From: Eubacteriaceae bacterium
GTDB taxonomy: Bacteria > Bacillota > Clostridia > Lachnospirales > Lachnospiraceae
Direction of reading: 5' to 3'
Assembly: GCA_902362875.1 (NCBI GenBank)
Contig: CABIYF010000010.1
Span: forward strand, 38,547-102,546
DNA: 64,000 bases
The position numbers were made by a program, and so were the translations under genes. Position 1 is the stretch's first letter. Each line of letters opens with the position of its first letter. Below the pieces are notes generated by a model. That model worked only from the letters and a program-made list of their open reading frames with translations. It was not told the DNA's origin and did not search any database. This document shows, one piece after another, positions 27,764 through 37,178 of this stretch.

Positions 27764-28367
27764 GAATCTCGTAATGGATTGTATTAAATTATGTGTGATC
27801 ACATTAATTGCAGGACTCCTTTTAGGTATCGTATATAACGTAACAAAAGCACCAATCGCCGCACAGGAAGAAAAGACAAAACAGGAAGCTTACAAAGCCG
27901 TATTTGAAGATGCAGCGAAATTCGATACAGTAAAATTAGACCAGAAAGACGTAGCAGCTGTCTTAAAGAAAAATGATCTTGGACAGAACACAATTTCTGA
28001 AGTTGTAAAAGCAGTAGACAAAAACGGAAAAGAACTTGGATATGTATTCTCTGTAACAAACCCAGAAGGATACGGTGGAAATGTATCTTTATCCGTAGGT
28101 GTCAGAGATGATGGAACAGTCAATGGTTATGAAACATTATCCATCAGCGAAACAGCTGGTTTAGGTATGAAAGCCAAAGAACCAGAATTCAAGAGTAACT
28201 TTAAAAACAAAAAAGCAGACAAATTTGAAGTTGTAAAAGATGGATCTGGAAAGAACGATGATTCTAAAGTAGATGCCATCAGTGGTGCAACAATCACAAG
28301 CCGTGCTGTCACAAGTGCAGTTAACAGCTGTGTTGCATATTCAAAGAGCCTGAAGGGAGGTAATTAA
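27756..28367 (+). CDS. rnfG: Rnf complex subunit RnfG (FMN-binding)
   Basis: This 203-aa subunit has one N-terminal membrane helix and an extracytoplasmic FMN-binding domain. The covalent flavin site is the threonine in DAISGATITSRAV (about residue 178). YGGNVSLSVGV and ETAGLGMKA are other family features. The ATG at 27756 follows AAAGGAGG inside the end of rnfD. In the complex it receives electrons before export of Na+ or H+. Confidence 0.96.
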   Translation: MNKNLVMDCIKLCVITLIAGLLLGIVYNVTKAPIAAQEEKTKQEAYKAVFEDAAKFDTVKLDQKDVAAVLKKNDLGQNTISEVVKAVDKNGKELGYVFSVTNPEGYGGNVSLSVGVRDDGTVNGYETLSISETAGLGMKAKEPEFKSNFKNKKADKFEVVKDGSGKNDDSKVDAISGATITSRAVTSAVNSCVAYSKSLKGGN

Positions 28368-28369
28368 AC

Positions 28370-29074
28370 ATGAAACCAAATCCAATGGAACGATTGATTA
28401 ATGGTATCGTAAAAGAAAACCCTACCTTCGTCTTAATGTTAGGTATGTGTCCTACATTAGCAGTAACAACATCTGCGATCAACGGTGCAGGAATGGGGCT
28501 TTCAACAACAGCCGTATTAATGTTCTCTAACATGATCATTTCCGCATTAAGAAATGTTATCCCTGATCGTGTACGTATCCCAGGATATATCGTAGTTATC
28601 GCATCTCTGGTAACAATCGTACAGTTCTTATTACAGGGATATGTTCCAGCAGTTAACGATGCATTAGGATTATACATCCCACTGATCGTAGTAAACTGTA
28701 TCATCCTTGGACGTGCAGAATCATTTGCAGCAAAGAATGGACCAATCAACTCCTTCTTTGACGGACTTGGAATGGGACTTGGATTTACAATTGCCCTGAC
28801 AATTTTAGGAGCATTCCGTGAATTATTAGGAGCAGGTCAGATCTTCGGAATGCAGGTAATGCCATCTGCATACGAACCAATCACAATCTTTATTCTGGCA
28901 CCTGGAGCATTCTTCGTACTTGCATGCTTAGTAGCAATCCAGAATAAAGTTAAGAGCAAAAAACCTAAAAAAGCCGGAGAAGCAACAAGTGGTGGATGCG
29001 GAGATTGTTCTCACTGCGGAAACAGCGCTTGCGGTTCCAGAAGCTTTTTTGATACAACTGTAGATGACAAATAA
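28370..29074 (+). CDS. rnfE: Rnf complex subunit RnfE with cysteine-rich tail
   Basis: This 234-aa membrane protein of the NqrD/RnfE type has six predicted helices. It carries the half-motif LMLGMCPTLAVTTSAING, whose cysteine binds the membrane [2Fe-2S] centre shared with RnfA. The last about 40 residues are unusual: after a Lys-rich stretch comes a cysteine cluster with Cys at about 210, 213, 216 and 221 (C-x2-C-x2-C-x4-C), then an acidic end. Typical RnfE proteins of proteobacteria lack this tail. It could hold an extra metal or Fe-S centre. The gene starts 2 bases after rnfG. Confidence 0.95.
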   Translation: MKPNPMERLINGIVKENPTFVLMLGMCPTLAVTTSAINGAGMGLSTTAVLMFSNMIISALRNVIPDRVRIPGYIVVIASLVTIVQFLLQGYVPAVNDALGLYIPLIVVNCIILGRAESFAAKNGPINSFFDGLGMGLGFTIALTILGAFRELLGAGQIFGMQVMPSAYEPITIFILAPGAFFVLACLVAIQNKVKSKKPKKAGEATSGGCGDCSHCGNSACGSRSFFDTTVDDK

Positions 29075-29085
29075 GGAGGATTAAG

Positions 29086-29661
29086 ATGAAAAGTTTACTG
29101 TTAATTGCCATCGGTTCAGCGCTGGTAAATAACGTCGTATTAAGCCAGTTCCTTGGTTTATGTCCTTTCCTTGGAGTTTCTAAGAAAGTTGAGACAGCAG
29201 CCGGAATGGGTGCAGCCGTTCTCTTCGTTATTACTATCGCATCAGCAGTTACAAATTTAATTTATACATTTTTATTAGTACCAACAGATTTAACATACTT
29301 AAATACGATCGTATTTATCCTGGTAATCGCAGCATTAGTACAGTTCGTAGAAATGGTATTAAAGAAATCTATGCCAGCATTATATGAATCTCTGGGAGTA
29401 TTCCTTCCACTGATCACAACAAACTGTGCAGTTCTTGGTACAGCATTAACAAACGTACAGAACGACTATAGTTTCATCGCCAGCATAGTCAATGGTATCG
29501 GTATCTCTTTAGGATTCCTGATCGCTATTGTTATCCTTGCTGGTATCCGTGAAAAGATGGAATACAACAACATCCCAGAATCTTTCAAAGGAATGCCGAT
29601 CACACTGTTAACAGCAGGATTAATGGCAATTGCATTCTTCGGATTCTCAGGACTTATTTAG
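29086..29661 (+). CDS. rnfA: Rnf complex subunit RnfA
   Basis: This 191-aa membrane protein of the NqrE/RnfA type has six helices in an inverted topology relative to RnfE. LSQFLGLCPFLGVSKKVE (about 20-37) and ITTNCAVLGTALTN carry the paired cysteines that bind the membrane [2Fe-2S] centre with RnfE. The ATG follows AAGGAGG. Normal length. Confidence 0.97.
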   Translation: MKSLLLIAIGSALVNNVVLSQFLGLCPFLGVSKKVETAAGMGAAVLFVITIASAVTNLIYTFLLVPTDLTYLNTIVFILVIAALVQFVEMVLKKSMPALYESLGVFLPLITTNCAVLGTALTNVQNDYSFIASIVNGIGISLGFLIAIVILAGIREKMEYNNIPESFKGMPITLLTAGLMAIAFFGFSGLI

Positions 29662-29673
29662 GAGGTAAAGAAG

Positions 29674-30510
29674 ATGAATATATCAGCAATTTTACTTGCC
29701 ATGGTTGTTGTCGGAGGAACCGGTCTGCTTATCGCAATCTTACTGGGAATTGCCTCAGAGAAATTTAAAGTTCCTGTAGACGAGAAGGAAGTAGCCATCC
29801 GTGCAGAACTTCCAGGAAATAACTGTGGTGGTTGTGGATACGCAGGTTGTGATGGACTTGCAAAAGCAATCGCAAATGGAGAAGCACCAGTGAATGGCTG
29901 TCCTGTTGGTGGAGCAGCTGCAGCTGAGAAGATCAGTGCGATCATGGGTGTAGAAGCAGGAGAATTCGTGAAGAAAGTCGCATTTGTAAAATGTGCCGGA
30001 ACTTGCGAAAAAGCATCTGACAAATACCAGTACTCTGGAGTTCAGAGCTGTGTCGAAGCTATGAACGTACCAGGTGCAGGACCAAAAGGATGCGAATTTG
30101 GATGTATGGGATTTGGAAGCTGTGCAGCTGTATGTCCAGAAAATGCGATCTCTATCGTGAACGGAATTGCTCACATCGATGAAGAAGCATGTGTAGGATG
30201 TGGAAAATGTGCAGAAACATGTCCAAAAGCATTGATCGACCTTGTACCAGAAAACAAGAAAACAAGAGTACAGTGCAGCTCTAAAGAATTCGGTAAAAAC
30301 GTTATGTCTGTATGTAAAGCAGGATGTATCGGATGTAAAGCTTGTGAAAAAGTATGCCGTCTTGGAGCGATCAAAGTTGAAAACAACATCGCACAGATCG
30401 ATTACGATAAATGTGTAGGTTGTGGATTATGTGCAGGTAAATGTCCAAAAGGAATCATTACAGGAAAGAAATTAGTTCCTAAGAAACCAGCACCAAAGAA
30501 AGAAGCTTAA
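29674..30510 (+). CDS. rnfB: Rnf complex subunit RnfB (multi-cluster ferredoxin acceptor)
   Basis: This 278-aa subunit has one N-terminal membrane helix (about 3-25), an Fe-S domain NNCGGCGYAGCDGLAKAI (about 49-66), and a C-terminal array of ferredoxin-type motifs including CVGCGKCAETCP, CIGCKACEKVC and CVGCGLCAGKCP. It is the entry point for electrons from reduced ferredoxin. The tail GKKLVPKKPAPKKEA is basic. It is the last gene of the operon, and a strong terminator follows. Confidence 0.97.
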   Translation: MNISAILLAMVVVGGTGLLIAILLGIASEKFKVPVDEKEVAIRAELPGNNCGGCGYAGCDGLAKAIANGEAPVNGCPVGGAAAAEKISAIMGVEAGEFVKKVAFVKCAGTCEKASDKYQYSGVQSCVEAMNVPGAGPKGCEFGCMGFGSCAAVCPENAISIVNGIAHIDEEACVGCGKCAETCPKALIDLVPENKKTRVQCSSKEFGKNVMSVCKAGCIGCKACEKVCRLGAIKVENNIAQIDYDKCVGCGLCAGKCPKGIITGKKLVPKKPAPKKEA

Positions 30511-30537
30511 TCTTTCTTTATATCATTATAATAAAGA

Positions 30538-30576
30538 AGCAGGAGATTCGAGAGATCAGATCTCCTGCTTTTTTTC
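30538..30576 (+). terminator. Intrinsic terminator of the rnf operon
   Basis: Perfect 10-bp stem (AGCAGGAGAT with ATCTCCTGCT), 12-base loop, then eight Ts. Confidence 0.9.
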
Positions 30577-30635
30577 TGCTTCTATTCATGTAAAAAAAGA
30601 ATACTATTATAATAGGAAGAAAAAGGATTTCTGAT

Positions 30636-30884
30636 ATGAAATTTCTAGAACTTCGGCAAAAAGATGTGATCAATTGTAATACAGGAGAATGTTTAGGCTT
30701 TGTCCTAGACCTCGAATTTGAAATCCATACGGGAAAGATCTGTTATCTGATCGTCCCCAAAACAACAAAGATGATCATATGTGTTGGCAAGAATAAAGTT
30801 TACAAAATCCCCTACAAATGCATTGTAAGGATTGGCAGAGATACGATCCTAGTCGATATCAACGAAAAAGAATGCCTGAAATAA
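30636..30884 (+). CDS. YlmC/YmxH family PRC-barrel sporulation protein
   Basis: This 82-aa PRC-barrel-like protein starts MKFLELRQKDVINCNTGECL and contains GFVLDLEFEIHTGKI, the pattern of the YlmC/YmxH family seen in spore formers. A TATAAT at 30608-30613 suggests its own promoter. The function of the family is not established. An A/T-rich hairpin around 30884-30903 may end its transcript. nrdR follows after 68 bases. Confidence 0.85.
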   Translation: MKFLELRQKDVINCNTGECLGFVLDLEFEIHTGKICYLIVPKTTKMIICVGKNKVYKIPYKCIVRIGRDTILVDINEKECLK

Positions 30885-30952
30885 AAGAAAAGCTTTCTTT
30901 TCTACAGAAAAAATGATATACTTCAAGCAGTAAAACACGGAGGTACAAGAAG

Positions 30953-31402
30953 ATGAGATGCCCATATTGTGGAAGTGAGAATTCCAGAGTCGTAGATTCC
31001 AGACCGGCAGAAGACAACAATGCGATCCGTAGAAGAAGACAATGTGACGAATGCGGAAAACGTTTTACAACTTATGAGAAGATAGAGACAGAACCGTTGA
31101 GTGTCATCAAGAAAGATAAAACACGACAACTCTACGATCGAAATAAGATCAGGAATGGAATCGTACAATCCTGTCACAAACTCCCAGTATCCATGGGACA
31201 GATCGAAACAGCGATCGATGAGATCGAGACGAAGATCTATAACATGGGAACAAGAGAAGTTGAAACATCCGTGATCGGAGAGATGGTCATGGACAAATTA
31301 AAGGATTTGAATGAAGTTGCATATGTAAGATTTGCAGCCATTTACCGTGAATTCAAAGATGTGAACACATTTATGAGTGAATTAAAAAAATTATTAAAAT
31401 AA
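30953..31402 (+). CDS. nrdR: Ribonucleotide reductase regulator NrdR
   Basis: This 149-aa repressor of ribonucleotide reductase genes has an N-terminal zinc ribbon (MRCPYCGSENSRVVDSR and CDECGKRFTTYE) and an ATP-cone domain (SVIKKDKTRQLYDRNKI onward) that senses ATP/dATP. The length matches the family. The ATG follows GGAGGTAC. It acts on DNA boxes near nrd genes, none of which lie in this window. Confidence 0.97.
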   Translation: MRCPYCGSENSRVVDSRPAEDNNAIRRRRQCDECGKRFTTYEKIETEPLSVIKKDKTRQLYDRNKIRNGIVQSCHKLPVSMGQIETAIDEIETKIYNMGTREVETSVIGEMVMDKLKDLNEVAYVRFAAIYREFKDVNTFMSELKKLLK

Positions 31403-31502
31403 TCACAATTGTTTTGAATAAACAAGATTGTAAAAATATTACTTTTGTGATAAACTAACCATATCATTTTGAAACCAGCTTCCTTTTTGAGAAGAAAAGG
31501 AG

Positions 31503-33044
31503 TTGAGTACTATTTATCAGGAAGTAATCACAGGAATCGTCAGTGGAGTGAGCGGAAAGCTCATCCACGTAGAAGTAGAGATCAGAAACGGCCTGCCATA
31601 TTTTACAATGGTAGGCTATCTTTCCAAAGAATCCATGGAAGCAAAAGAGCGGGTTGCATCAGCACTGCGCTCCATCGGCCATCCCTTACCGTCGATGAAG
31701 ATCACCGTTAATTTATCCCCAGCCAATATAAGAAAGAACGGAACCGCGTTCGATTTCCCGATCGCCGTGGCCTTTTTAGGATGCCTGAATTTAATCGATG
31801 CAAGCAAGTTAGATGACATCTGTATCATGGGAGAATTAGGACTAAATGGCAAGATCAGAGGTGTAGGAAACTGTCTTCCGATCGTTTTAGAAGCAAGAAA
31901 ACAAGGCATTCACAAGTTCTTTGCGGCAAGTGAAGATGAGAATTCTCTAAGAGGGATCGAAGATATCGAAGTGGTATTTATGAACAGTTTACAGGACGTT
32001 CTGGACTATTTTCATGGAACATATCAGCAAAAAAGTTGCAGAAGTGCAACAACTTATCACAAGGAAGAGTCAGAAGAAGACTTCAGTGATATCATCGGAC
32101 AACAACATTTAAAAAGAGCGATGGAGATCGCAGTCACTGGAAGACATCATCTATTGGTCATTGGTTCCCCAGGTTCAGGAAAAACAATGGCAGCCAGAAG
32201 AATCCCGACGATTCTCCCGCAACTATCAAAAGAGGAGAAGATGGAAGTTCAGGCAATCTATGATGCCACTGGAATTCCAAGGTATTTAGAAGACGATACC
32301 CGACCATTTCGTCAGCCACATTCAATGATCCCGAAAGCCGCATTTCTTGGAGGCGGCAAGACGCCGACGGCAGGAGAGATCACATTAGCACATCATGGCA
32401 TTTTATTTCTGGACGAATTTATGGAATTTAAAACAGAATGTATCGAAGCACTCAGACAGCCATTGGAAGATGGAACGATCGATATCACCAGAAATGGGAT
32501 CTACCACAAGTTCCCAGCAGACTTTCAACTGATTGCCACCATGAATCCGTGTCCATGCGGTTATGGATTGGAAGATGGGACCTGTCGATGTACGTATCAT
32601 GAAAAAAAGCGTTATCTAAAGAAATTGTCCGGCCCGATCTTAGACCGTTTTGACATGGTCCTATGTCTAAGTAAAAAAGAGGCTGATACACAGAAGATAC
32701 AAAAAGAGAGTCAAGAAACATCCCATCAGATCAAAGAACGCATCGAAACAACCATTCAAAGAGAAAAAAAGTTATTAAAAAACTATCAATGCAGTGATAC
32801 CAGCCATTTAAGCCACATACAGTTAAACAAGCTCCTTCATTTATCCAAAGAATGCAAAGAGATTTTAGATCTTGCCTATCGATCTGGCAAGATCACAAGA
32901 CGAGGAATGGATAAGATTTTAAAAGTAGCCCTGACGATCATGCTTATGGAAAATGAATCAGAGATCAAACCGATCCACCTGATGGAAGCCATGACCTTCA
33001 GAAATACAGGGTTTATCAAAGAGGTGCTTGAATATGGAAGATAA
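31503..33044 (+). CDS. YifB/ComM family Mg-chelatase-like AAA+ ATPase
   Basis: This 513-aa protein of the ComM/YifB family has an N-terminal Lon-like S5 fold (about 1-160), then AAA+ motifs GSPGSGKTMAARR (about 217-229) and ILFLDEFMEF. A zinc-like cysteine patch (CPCGYGLEDGTCRC) follows, and then a helical C-terminus. ComM relatives promote branch migration during natural transformation, and dprA overlaps it here, which fits. The start is unclear: the only standard start codon near the conserved N-terminus is TTG at 31503, which abuts AAAAGGAG with no spacer. An ATT at 31509 would have ideal spacing. Confidence 0.9.
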   Translation: MSTIYQEVITGIVSGVSGKLIHVEVEIRNGLPYFTMVGYLSKESMEAKERVASALRSIGHPLPSMKITVNLSPANIRKNGTAFDFPIAVAFLGCLNLIDASKLDDICIMGELGLNGKIRGVGNCLPIVLEARKQGIHKFFAASEDENSLRGIEDIEVVFMNSLQDVLDYFHGTYQQKSCRSATTYHKEESEEDFSDIIGQQHLKRAMEIAVTGRHHLLVIGSPGSGKTMAARRIPTILPQLSKEEKMEVQAIYDATGIPRYLEDDTRPFRQPHSMIPKAAFLGGGKTPTAGEITLAHHGILFLDEFMEFKTECIEALRQPLEDGTIDITRNGIYHKFPADFQLIATMNPCPCGYGLEDGTCRCTYHEKKRYLKKLSGPILDRFDMVLCLSKKEADTQKIQKESQETSHQIKERIETTIQREKKLLKNYQCSDTSHLSHIQLNKLLHLSKECKEILDLAYRSGKITRRGMDKILKVALTIMLMENESEIKPIHLMEAMTFRNTGFIKEVLEYGR

Positions 33045-34116
33045 ATTATATTGGTACTGGCTATGCGGCAAAGTTCTGTTGCCGATCAAGAAGCAAAAAG
33101 AATTGATGGATATCTTCATTCACCCAAAAGAACTCTATAAGATCAACCCAGAAATCTTAAAAGAACGCATGACACAACTTGAATACGATCGCTTCGTTCA
33201 TTCAAGAGATGAAACAGCGATCAAGAAAGGCTATGAAGCCCTGCATCGTGAAAATATCCGTTTTATCATTCAAAAAGAAGCTGCTTACCCGAATCGATTA
33301 AGAAAGATCTATGATGCTCCATATGGGATTTTTCAAAAAGGTCAGCCATATGAAGAAAAAGAACTGTCAATAGCGATTGTTGGATCAAGATATCCGACAA
33401 CTTATGGATTCGAAATCTCAAAGAAGTTCGCAAAAGAGCTGGCTCAGCAAGGCGTACAGATCGTAAGTGGACTCGCAAGGGGCGTAGATGGGACGGTTCA
33501 CCGTGAAATAATCGACAAAAAAGGACAGGCTGTTGGGGTTTTAGGATGTGGGATTGATCTCATTTACCCAAAAGAAAATTTTCAGTTATTTTATGACATG
33601 TATGCGAATCAGACAGTTATTTCTGAGTACCCGCCAGGCAGTGAACCGCTCAAATGGCATTTCCCAGAAAGGAACCGCATCATCAGTGGATTAAGTGACG
33701 GAATCCTAGTCACAGAAGCCAGAGCAAGGAGCGGATCGCTGATCACGGCGGATTGCGGGCTTGATCAGAACAAAGAAGTGTTCGCGGTTCCCGGAATGAT
33801 CACAGACAAACATTGCCAAGGATGTCATGGCTTGATCAAACAAGGAGCAAAATTAGTTGAAAATGTCGATGATATTTTAACAGAATTTTCAGAATTCACA
33901 GGAATTTCACGAAAATTTCCAAAGCATAGTACAAAATCTCTTGCAAAGGCAGAAAAAAGGGTGTATGATATGTTGAGTTTGAAACCGAAACATATTGATG
34001 AGATCTTAAGTGCATCCGGTTTTTCTTATGAAGAAGTGATCAAAGCATTATTTCAATTAGAAGCGAAAGGATATATCAAACTGACTCATCAAAATTTATA
34101 TATCAAAAAAATGTAA
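33034..34116 (+). CDS. dprA: DNA-processing protein DprA/Smf
   Basis: This 360-aa protein loads RecA on incoming single-stranded DNA during transformation and also occurs in non-competent bacteria. The Rossmann-type core shows AIVGSRYPTTYGFEISKKFA, VSGLARGVDGTVHREI, GVLGCGIDLIYPKEN and NRIISGLSDGILVTEA. A C-terminal winged-helix (DML domain, about 295-360) is present. The ATG at 33034 has GAGGTG 7 bases upstream and overlaps the yifB end by 11 bases, so the two are coupled. Confidence 0.95.
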   Translation: MEDKLYWYWLCGKVLLPIKKQKELMDIFIHPKELYKINPEILKERMTQLEYDRFVHSRDETAIKKGYEALHRENIRFIIQKEAAYPNRLRKIYDAPYGIFQKGQPYEEKELSIAIVGSRYPTTYGFEISKKFAKELAQQGVQIVSGLARGVDGTVHREIIDKKGQAVGVLGCGIDLIYPKENFQLFYDMYANQTVISEYPPGSEPLKWHFPERNRIISGLSDGILVTEARARSGSLITADCGLDQNKEVFAVPGMITDKHCQGCHGLIKQGAKLVENVDDILTEFSEFTGISRKFPKHSTKSLAKAEKRVYDMLSLKPKHIDEILSASGFSYEEVIKALFQLEAKGYIKLTHQNLYIKKM

Positions 34117-34133
34117 ATAAGGGGTAATACTAT

Positions 34134-36242
34134 ATGCCAAAATATCTAGTTATCGTCGAATCACCGGCGAAAGCAAAAACAATCAAAAAATTTCTGGGCA
34201 GAAATTATGAAGTGATCGCGTCCAACGGGCATGTTCGCGATCTGCCAAAGAGTACCTTAGGAATAGATATCGAGAATGACTTTGAACCAAAGTACATTAC
34301 GATCCGTGGGAAGGGTGAAGTATTAGCAGCTCTTCGTAAAGCGGTAAAAAAAGCAGACAAAGTATACCTCGCGACTGACCCGGACCGTGAAGGAGAAGCC
34401 ATTTCATGGCATTTATATTACGCGTTAAAACTGGAGAATAAAAACTACAGCCGAATCACATTTAATGAGATCACAAAAACAGCTGTCAAAGATTCCATCA
34501 AACACGCAAGAGACATCGATATGAACTTAGTTGATGCCCAGCAGGCAAGACGTGTCTTAGACCGAATCGTAGGATATCAGATCAGCCCGATCCTTTGGGC
34601 AAAGATCAAACGAGGTTTAAGTGCCGGACGAGTACAGTCCGTAGCCTTACGTCTGATCTGTGACAGAGAAGAAGAGATCAACTTATTTATTCCACAGGAA
34701 TACTGGTCCCTAGAAGCCTTATTAGATGTGAAAGGAAGCAAAAAGCCGTTAGAGGCAAAACTGGTTGGAAACAAAGACCAGAAGATTGAAATCCACAGTG
34801 AAGAAGAGATGAATGAGATCCTAGCTTATTTAAAAGGAAAAGAATTCACTGTTGAAGGGGTAAAAGTAAGCGAACGCTTAAAGAAAAGCCCACTTCCATT
34901 TACAACAAGTACCCTGCAGCAGGACGCATCCAGCAAGTTAAATTTCGCACCACAGAAAACAATGCGTATCGCACAGCAGTTATATGAAGGTGTGAATATC
35001 AAAGGACAGGGAACGGTTGGTCTGATCACATATCTGCGTACAGACTCCACTCGTATCTCTGTAGAAGCAGATGCTGCCGCTAAAGAATATATCAAAGAAA
35101 CTTATGGAGCTGATTTTGTTGGGGCAGGAACCGTTGCCAAGAAAGACGACAAAAAGGTACAGGATGCCCATGAAGCTATCCGTCCAACTTATATGACAAA
35201 CTTACCAGCAAGCATTAAAGACGAATTATCAAGAGACCAGTTCCGCTTATATCAGTTGATCTGGAATCGTTTCATGGCAAGCCGCATGGCACCAGCCAAA
35301 TATGAAAATACATCTGTAAAGATCGCTGCCGGAGATTACCGATTTAATGCATCCGCAAGCAAGATCGCCTTCGATGGATTCTTAACAGTATATAACATTA
35401 ACAACGAAAAATCCGAAGGAAACTTAATGTTAAAATCTATCGATGAAGATACCAAACTTACATTAAATGAGTTAGATCCAAAACAGCATTTTACACAGCC
35501 ACCAGCACACTATACCGAAGCATCCTTAGTTAAGACATTAGAGGAATTCGGAATCGGACGACCAAGTACTTACGCACCAACGATCTCAACGATCACAGCA
35601 AGAAGATACGTAGTCAAAGAAAAGAAGAACTTATACGTGACAGAACTTGGGGAAGCAGTCAACAACATGATGAAGAAAGCATTCGCAAGCATCGTTGATG
35701 TCAACTTCACAGCGATGATGGAAGGACTTCTTGATATGGTAGAAGAAGGAAAAGTCCATTGGAAATCCGTCATCGAAAACTTCTATCCAGACTTTGAGAT
35801 TGCAGTGACAAATGCAGAAAAAGAATTAGAGAAAGTTAAGATTGAGGATGAAGTAACCGACGTTGTCTGTGACGAGTGCGGAAGAAATATGGTCGTAAAA
35901 TACGGACCATACGGAAAATTCTTAGCATGTCCAGGATTCCCAGACTGCAGAAATACAAAACCACACTTTGAAAAGGTCGGAATCCCATGCCCAATGTGCG
36001 GCGGAGAAGTTGTCTTAAAGAAAACGAAAAAAGGAAGAAAATATTACGGATGCGAAAACAATCCGGAATGCGAATTTATGTCATGGCAGAAACCATCCAC
36101 AGTCAAATGTGAGAAATGCGGAAGCTACATGATCGAAAAAGGTAAGAAGCTTGTATGTTCTAACAAAGAATGCGGATTCGTATGCAACATACCAGAAGAA
36201 GCAAAAGAAGAACAAACTTCCGGGGAGCCAGTTTCAAAATAA
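34134..36242 (+). CDS. topA: DNA topoisomerase I
   Basis: This 702-aa type IA enzyme relaxes negative supercoils. The TOPRIM domain begins KYLVIVESPAKAKTIKKFLG and has the DPDREGEAISWH metal-binding block; the catalytic tyrosine lies in GLITYLRTDSTRIS (about residue 300). Three C4 zinc fingers close the protein (CDECGRNMV.., CPMCGGEVV.., CEKCGSYMI..). The gene starts 17 bases after dprA, as in the dprA-topA order of many Firmicutes. Confidence 0.97.
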   Translation: MPKYLVIVESPAKAKTIKKFLGRNYEVIASNGHVRDLPKSTLGIDIENDFEPKYITIRGKGEVLAALRKAVKKADKVYLATDPDREGEAISWHLYYALKLENKNYSRITFNEITKTAVKDSIKHARDIDMNLVDAQQARRVLDRIVGYQISPILWAKIKRGLSAGRVQSVALRLICDREEEINLFIPQEYWSLEALLDVKGSKKPLEAKLVGNKDQKIEIHSEEEMNEILAYLKGKEFTVEGVKVSERLKKSPLPFTTSTLQQDASSKLNFAPQKTMRIAQQLYEGVNIKGQGTVGLITYLRTDSTRISVEADAAAKEYIKETYGADFVGAGTVAKKDDKKVQDAHEAIRPTYMTNLPASIKDELSRDQFRLYQLIWNRFMASRMAPAKYENTSVKIAAGDYRFNASASKIAFDGFLTVYNINNEKSEGNLMLKSIDEDTKLTLNELDPKQHFTQPPAHYTEASLVKTLEEFGIGRPSTYAPTISTITARRYVVKEKKNLYVTELGEAVNNMMKKAFASIVDVNFTAMMEGLLDMVEEGKVHWKSVIENFYPDFEIAVTNAEKELEKVKIEDEVTDVVCDECGRNMVVKYGPYGKFLACPGFPDCRNTKPHFEKVGIPCPMCGGEVVLKKTKKGRKYYGCENNPECEFMSWQKPSTVKCEKCGSYMIEKGKKLVCSNKECGFVCNIPEEAKEEQTSGEPVSK

Positions 36243-36257
36243 GGAGAGATATATTAG

Positions 36258-37025
36258 ATGAGTAGTATACAATTACTAGATAAAACAAGAAAGATCAACA
36301 AATTACTTCATAATAATAATTCACAGAAAGTTGTATTTAACGATATCTGTAAAGTCCTGACAGAAGTAATGAATTCAAATGTCCTTGTCATCAGCAAAAA
36401 AGGAAAGATCTTAGGAAAAAAGGAAGCAGATCACATCGAAGTGCTTCACCAGCTGATCTCAGGAAATGTCAAAGACTATGTTGATTTTTCACTAAATGAA
36501 AGACTATTAACGATCCTTTCCACAAATGAAAACGTCAGCCTTTCCACATTAGGATTTGAGTCAGACGTTGACGATTACTATGCGATCATCGCACCGATCG
36601 ATATCGCGGGAGAGAGATTTGGAACATTATTTATGTACCGCCAGAGAGAAAATTATTCCATTGATGATATTATTTTAGCAGAGTATGGAACAACCGTTGT
36701 TGGACTTGAAATGTTAAGATCCGTAAGCGAAGAAGTGGAACAGGAGCGAAGAAAGAAAGGAATCGTAGATTCCGCGATCAGTACTTTATCCTTCACAGAA
36801 CACAAAGCAGTGCTCCATATTTTAGAAGAATTAGAAGGAAATGAAGGAGTCTTAGTCGCAAGCAAGATTGCAGACAGATTCGGGATCACGAGATCCGTTG
36901 TCGTAAACGCATTAAGAAAACTAGAGAGTGCCGGAGTTGTCGAGACAAGATCTTCCGGTATGAAAGGAACCTATATTAAGGTAGTGAATGACTTTATATT
37001 TGACGAGATCACAAAGCTTGATTAA
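36258..37025 (+). CDS. codY: GTP- and branched-chain amino acid-sensing regulator CodY
   Basis: This 255-aa repressor has an N-terminal GAF ligand-binding domain (about 1-155) and a C-terminal winged helix-turn-helix with ASKIADRFGITRSVVVNALR (about 203-222). It controls nutrient-limitation genes across Firmicutes. It begins MSSIQLLDKTRKINKLL and lies 15 bases downstream of topA with GGAGAG as ribosome-binding site, so it may be co-transcribed. Confidence 0.96.
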   Translation: MSSIQLLDKTRKINKLLHNNNSQKVVFNDICKVLTEVMNSNVLVISKKGKILGKKEADHIEVLHQLISGNVKDYVDFSLNERLLTILSTNENVSLSTLGFESDVDDYYAIIAPIDIAGERFGTLFMYRQRENYSIDDIILAEYGTTVVGLEMLRSVSEEVEQERRKKGIVDSAISTLSFTEHKAVLHILEELEGNEGVLVASKIADRFGITRSVVVNALRKLESAGVVETRSSGMKGTYIKVVNDFIFDEITKLD

Positions 37026-37073
37026 TTGATTTTAGAAGCTGTAAAATTCTTTGTAAAATAAATGAAAAAGTTC

Positions 37074-37102
37074 TTGCAAAGATAGACAAGGTCTGATATA
37101 CT
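37074..37102 (+). promoter_or_regulatory. Promoter of rpsB-tsf
   Basis: TTGCAA (37074-37079), 17-base spacer, TATACT (37097-37102). The transcript would start near 37109. Confidence 0.75.
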
Positions 37103-37122
37103 GTCATAGGTAAAAATAAACA

Positions 37123-37178
37123 CGCTGTTGGAATTCTGGTAAGTGCCAAAGTGGTTTGTCAGAACGATGAAAACAGCG
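37123..37178 (+). promoter_or_regulatory. Candidate ribosomal protein S2 leader RNA
   Basis: The rpsB 5' UTR folds into nested stems: an outer 7-bp stem (CGCTGTT at 37123-37129 with AACAGCG at 37172-37178) and an inner 5-bp stem (TTCTG at 37134-37138 with CAGAA at 37160-37164) around a loop containing CCAAAGTGG. S2 leaders that bind the S2 protein for autoregulation are known in bacteria, and the position fits. Covariation was not checked. Confidence 0.6.
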
